Source of the DNA: Phoebastria nigripes
Taxonomy: Eukaryota > Chordata > Aves > Procellariiformes > Diomedeidae
Direction of reading: 5' to 3'
Assembly: GCA_035582835.1 (NCBI GenBank)
Contig: JAYKAV010001267.1
Location: 226,621 to 290,620 of the forward strand
DNA: 64,000 bases
The position numbers were made by a program, and so were the translations under genes. Positions 61,101 through 64,000 of the stretch are shown here, one piece after another (the first letter of the stretch is position 1; every line of letters starts with the position of its first letter). The notes under the pieces were generated by a model that searched no databases, was not told the origin of the DNA, and saw only the letters and a program-made list of their open reading frames with translations.

Positions 61101-64000
61101 TACCTGGACTAAAGGTTCATGTTAAAGCTGAGACATGGATGAAGTTCTTTCAGCACTAGTAGCAGTTGATTATTACCCGGTTAGCTATAAATCTAAATGC
61201 TTGCTTTTATCTTCTTTCTTTCTGTAGACATTTTAAAACAGATCTGGTTTAAATATTTACTCATGAAAAAATGAGTTTGTGAATTGCTAGAGGCAAAGTT
61301 GAAAGGATTCTATAATGAACAAGTAAAGAGAGTATTAGAGGCCGGGAGAACTGCTATCACCTTTGTGTAAACTTTAAAGGGGACACAATGACTTATGTGT
61401 GTTTTTAGGATGTCAGAAAATTAAATACACAATGATGTAGTTATATTTTAATTTGCTTAGTTCAGGTAAATAAACTGTAAATACCAATCCTATATATAGG
61501 GTCAGCATCTAAACATTAGATTAGAAATGAAAGCATATTTTTAAAATTACTATTTATGTTCACTTTGTAAACTGAAGACATTTTTCTCACCTGAAGACAT
61601 TTTTTTCTCAACTGAATGATAGAAAAGGAGTCCTTTGAACTGGGAACTAGAGTGAAAACCCAATCAATCAAAGATATAATTTCTGAAATGGAAGGTAGCA
61701 TAGACTGTCCCAAACTGATATCTGTTCAGCAGAGAACAGTGACATAGATAGGGTTCAATGATTCTTTTTTCACAGCACCAATTTAGTCTTGCAGAGTTCA
61801 CTCTCCTGCCTGCTCAGGCCAATGTTGTGCTGCCCCAATGGTTATGCTTAAACTGTTAATGAAACTCTTCAGTAAGCTAGATTGTGAATCTATGCATGAT
61901 ATAAAAAGAATTAAAATAACTCCCTTCTTAAGGTTATTTTTAAATCTAATGAGTTTAACCCCAGAACACTTGTGGTGGCACAAGTGAAGGAGGCAGGTGG
62001 GAAAGGCTAGGGTAAGGAGCAGAAGATTTTCCAAAGATACCATTGCTTTCTTTGAGCAAGCATTATGTTTTCAGCTAGTTGTCTTAGCAAATAAACAAAA
62101 AAAATTAGAAACCATACTCCTTATCTTCTTTTGATCATAAGAAGATGACAGATTAAAATTAAAGCAATAGAATTATTTTATCAGCTTGGCTATGTCAGCT
62201 ATCCCTACAAGTGGTTCCTGTTGCATTGTTCAATTCAAAATGCAGAACAGCATCAGAGTCACCAGAATCCTTTAGCCTCTGGACAGGCTTTCTACTAAGC
62301 AGAAGAACCTGTGACATTGAACTTTTTCGAGCTGTATTAAAAAAATAGTTCTTAGCACTTCCACATTACTGTTTCTTTCTGGACCAATCTACAGTCAGTG
62401 GTGTTGCCCTGTTATGTGCAAATTCAGTCTAGAATTTGGCTGTACAAACAGTTAAATTGGAATAAATTGTGAGAGTCAAGGAAGAGAGGAAATGAACACC
62501 TAGGCGCCAAGAGCATTTTACAGCCAAACCACCACGAAAGGAACAGCCCTGTCCTTTTTTTTTTTTTTGTAATTATCTGCACTATTATATTTTATAAAAA
62601 ATAATTTTTTACACAGTAAAAAATTGAACAGTATATCCAGCCAAACTCATTCTTCCTTCTCCAGGACTACTTCTGCTTGTCTTCCTGACATAAAGCAAGG
62701 AGCATGGGAAGCTGGCAGGGGACAGGATGGGGGCGGGATACCATTCCATGTGGAGCTTGGGAAACTAGCCTCTACATGTTCCAGGAAATAAACGCATTCT
62801 TTGCTTCAATGAAGCAGACATGTTTTGTTGAATAAGTTACAGCAGTGGAAATACCTACAGTTTGATTGTAACATCACGTGCATTTGAAATAAACCTGCAC
62901 TTGGGTCTAAAATTGCTACTTTTTTTGCCGTGAGCCATACTTTGAGATATTGATTTCAGTGATAGTGGTTTCAAGTATAAAGAATATCTCAAACTAGAAA
63001 ATAAACAGTTTTTACTAAGATGAGGAATAAAAGTAAAGACTACGGCTTGTTGAGACAAAATACATATAGCAGATCATAGTGGAAACATTACATTTTCATG
63101 TGAGGCATCCATATCTTACCTGCTTTAAACTTTGTTTCCTTAAGGAACTTCTGCAACACTTTGACTACCTCCACTAAGATTGATTGCAAAGCTCCCTTTA
63201 CAGTTTTCTTCTGTAGATTTTTTTTTTAATAGTTTGCTTCTGTATGTTTATAGAATTGTTTTTCTGAGAATTAATGTAAGTGTGCTAAACTGCAGCTGAG
63301 TCTTACTCTTTAAATCTACAAGGTATGTTGTTTCACTAATGAAGAGTGCTATTTAAGGGATAAAATCTGGTGGTATTTCCTTCTTCCTGGTGTTAAAAGT
63401 AGCTAGTATAGGAAAAGTAAGATTTGGTATAAATCTACTTATTTACATTTACAAGATTAGGATCTATGATTTTGTAAACTTAGATGTGAGTGTAATGGGA
63501 TGTGGGGTATGCAAGGACTGGACTTCAGAACAAAGAAGATAAAAAGCTAGAAATTACGGTCTGCAAGGGGAATGTTGTAAGGTGACAAAATACATGATTA
63601 AAAGTAAGGTGGGGGCTGGAAGCTTGCTGGCTACATATGTATTCTGTAAAATAATTTCGCTAGTGGTAAAAGAGAAAAATTCCCACTGTCTCAGCTTTGC
63701 TGGAGTTTTTTTACATTATTTCATTAAACATAAATATAGTATTTTAACTTCAGAGTAATTTTTGGATGACATTCAATTCCACATTAGTTCCTCTGTTTAC
63801 ATAGTAGAATTTTAATTTACTTGTATCACTTTCTTCTTTCTGTTTACAGAATTTTGTGATTTGAAAGCTGTCAGATTCCAGATAATGTTTTTCTAGCTAT
63901 TAAGTTTTTCTGTAATTTTTATTTGGTTGCTTTATATGATAAACTTTGTATTAGTAATGCAAAGCAGCCTTTGAAGGTAGACTGCTTATGTGCATATGAG
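58151..64000 (+). other. TNFRSF19: TNFRSF19 intron 5, incomplete at the window edge
   Basis: At least 5.85 kb with no exon that could continue the reading frame in phase 1 with a transmembrane segment. It is AT-rich, with T-runs at about 60,051-60,069 and 62,557-62,568. No CR1 or RNA gene is recognised. The gene continues past the right edge. Confidence 0.8.

Overview
This window is nuclear DNA from a bird, or at least a sauropsid close to birds. It is AT-rich, and its only clear coding sequence is split into short exons with GT-AG introns. It carries CR1 retroposon ends of the avian type (5'-truncated, ending in repeated ATTCTATG) and only decayed relics of other ancient repeats. A single CpG island lies near the middle. 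Nothing prokaryotic is present: no operons, no CRISPR and no long intronless genes. The species cannot be named from the sequence.

Positions 1 to about 33,200 are intergenic. They hold no supportable protein-coding gene. What can be recognised is an ancient CR1 3' end on the minus strand (about 3,510-3,890), a younger 5'-truncated CR1 on the plus strand (24,841-25,520) that still carries the broken end of its ORF2, several MIR/L2-like relics (about 23,395, 26,190, 27,040, 28,100 and 31,490), a small isolated GC/CpG-rich patch (27,175-27,400) and some simple repeats.

Positions 33,350-34,740 contain the CpG island. An inverted CCAAT box and a CACGTG E-box sit at its left part. To its right lies the plus-strand gene. 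To its left, on the minus strand, is a 72-codon open frame with a good start context that runs exactly into a consensus splice donor. It may be the first exon of a divergently transcribed gene that I do not recognise.

Positions from the island to 64,000 are the 5' half of TNFRSF19 (TROY), an orphan TNF-receptor-superfamily member. Four coding exons can be read (42,126-42,191; 43,633-43,743; 54,433-54,611; 58,065-58,150). They join in frame into 147 codons plus one base, covering the signal peptide and the cysteine-rich ligand-binding region. The transmembrane and TRAF-binding cytoplasmic exons lie beyond the right edge. The introns hold a second CR1 end, a MIR-like SINE, a tRNA-like SINE head, long poly-T tracts (up to 74 T), a perfect three-copy 21-bp tandem repeat and a palindromic TG/TA/CA microsatellite.

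At least 28 isolated single N bases are scattered across the window. One lies in the poly-T tract of a TNFRSF19 splice acceptor. They look like base-level ambiguities in a draft assembly, not scaffold gaps.
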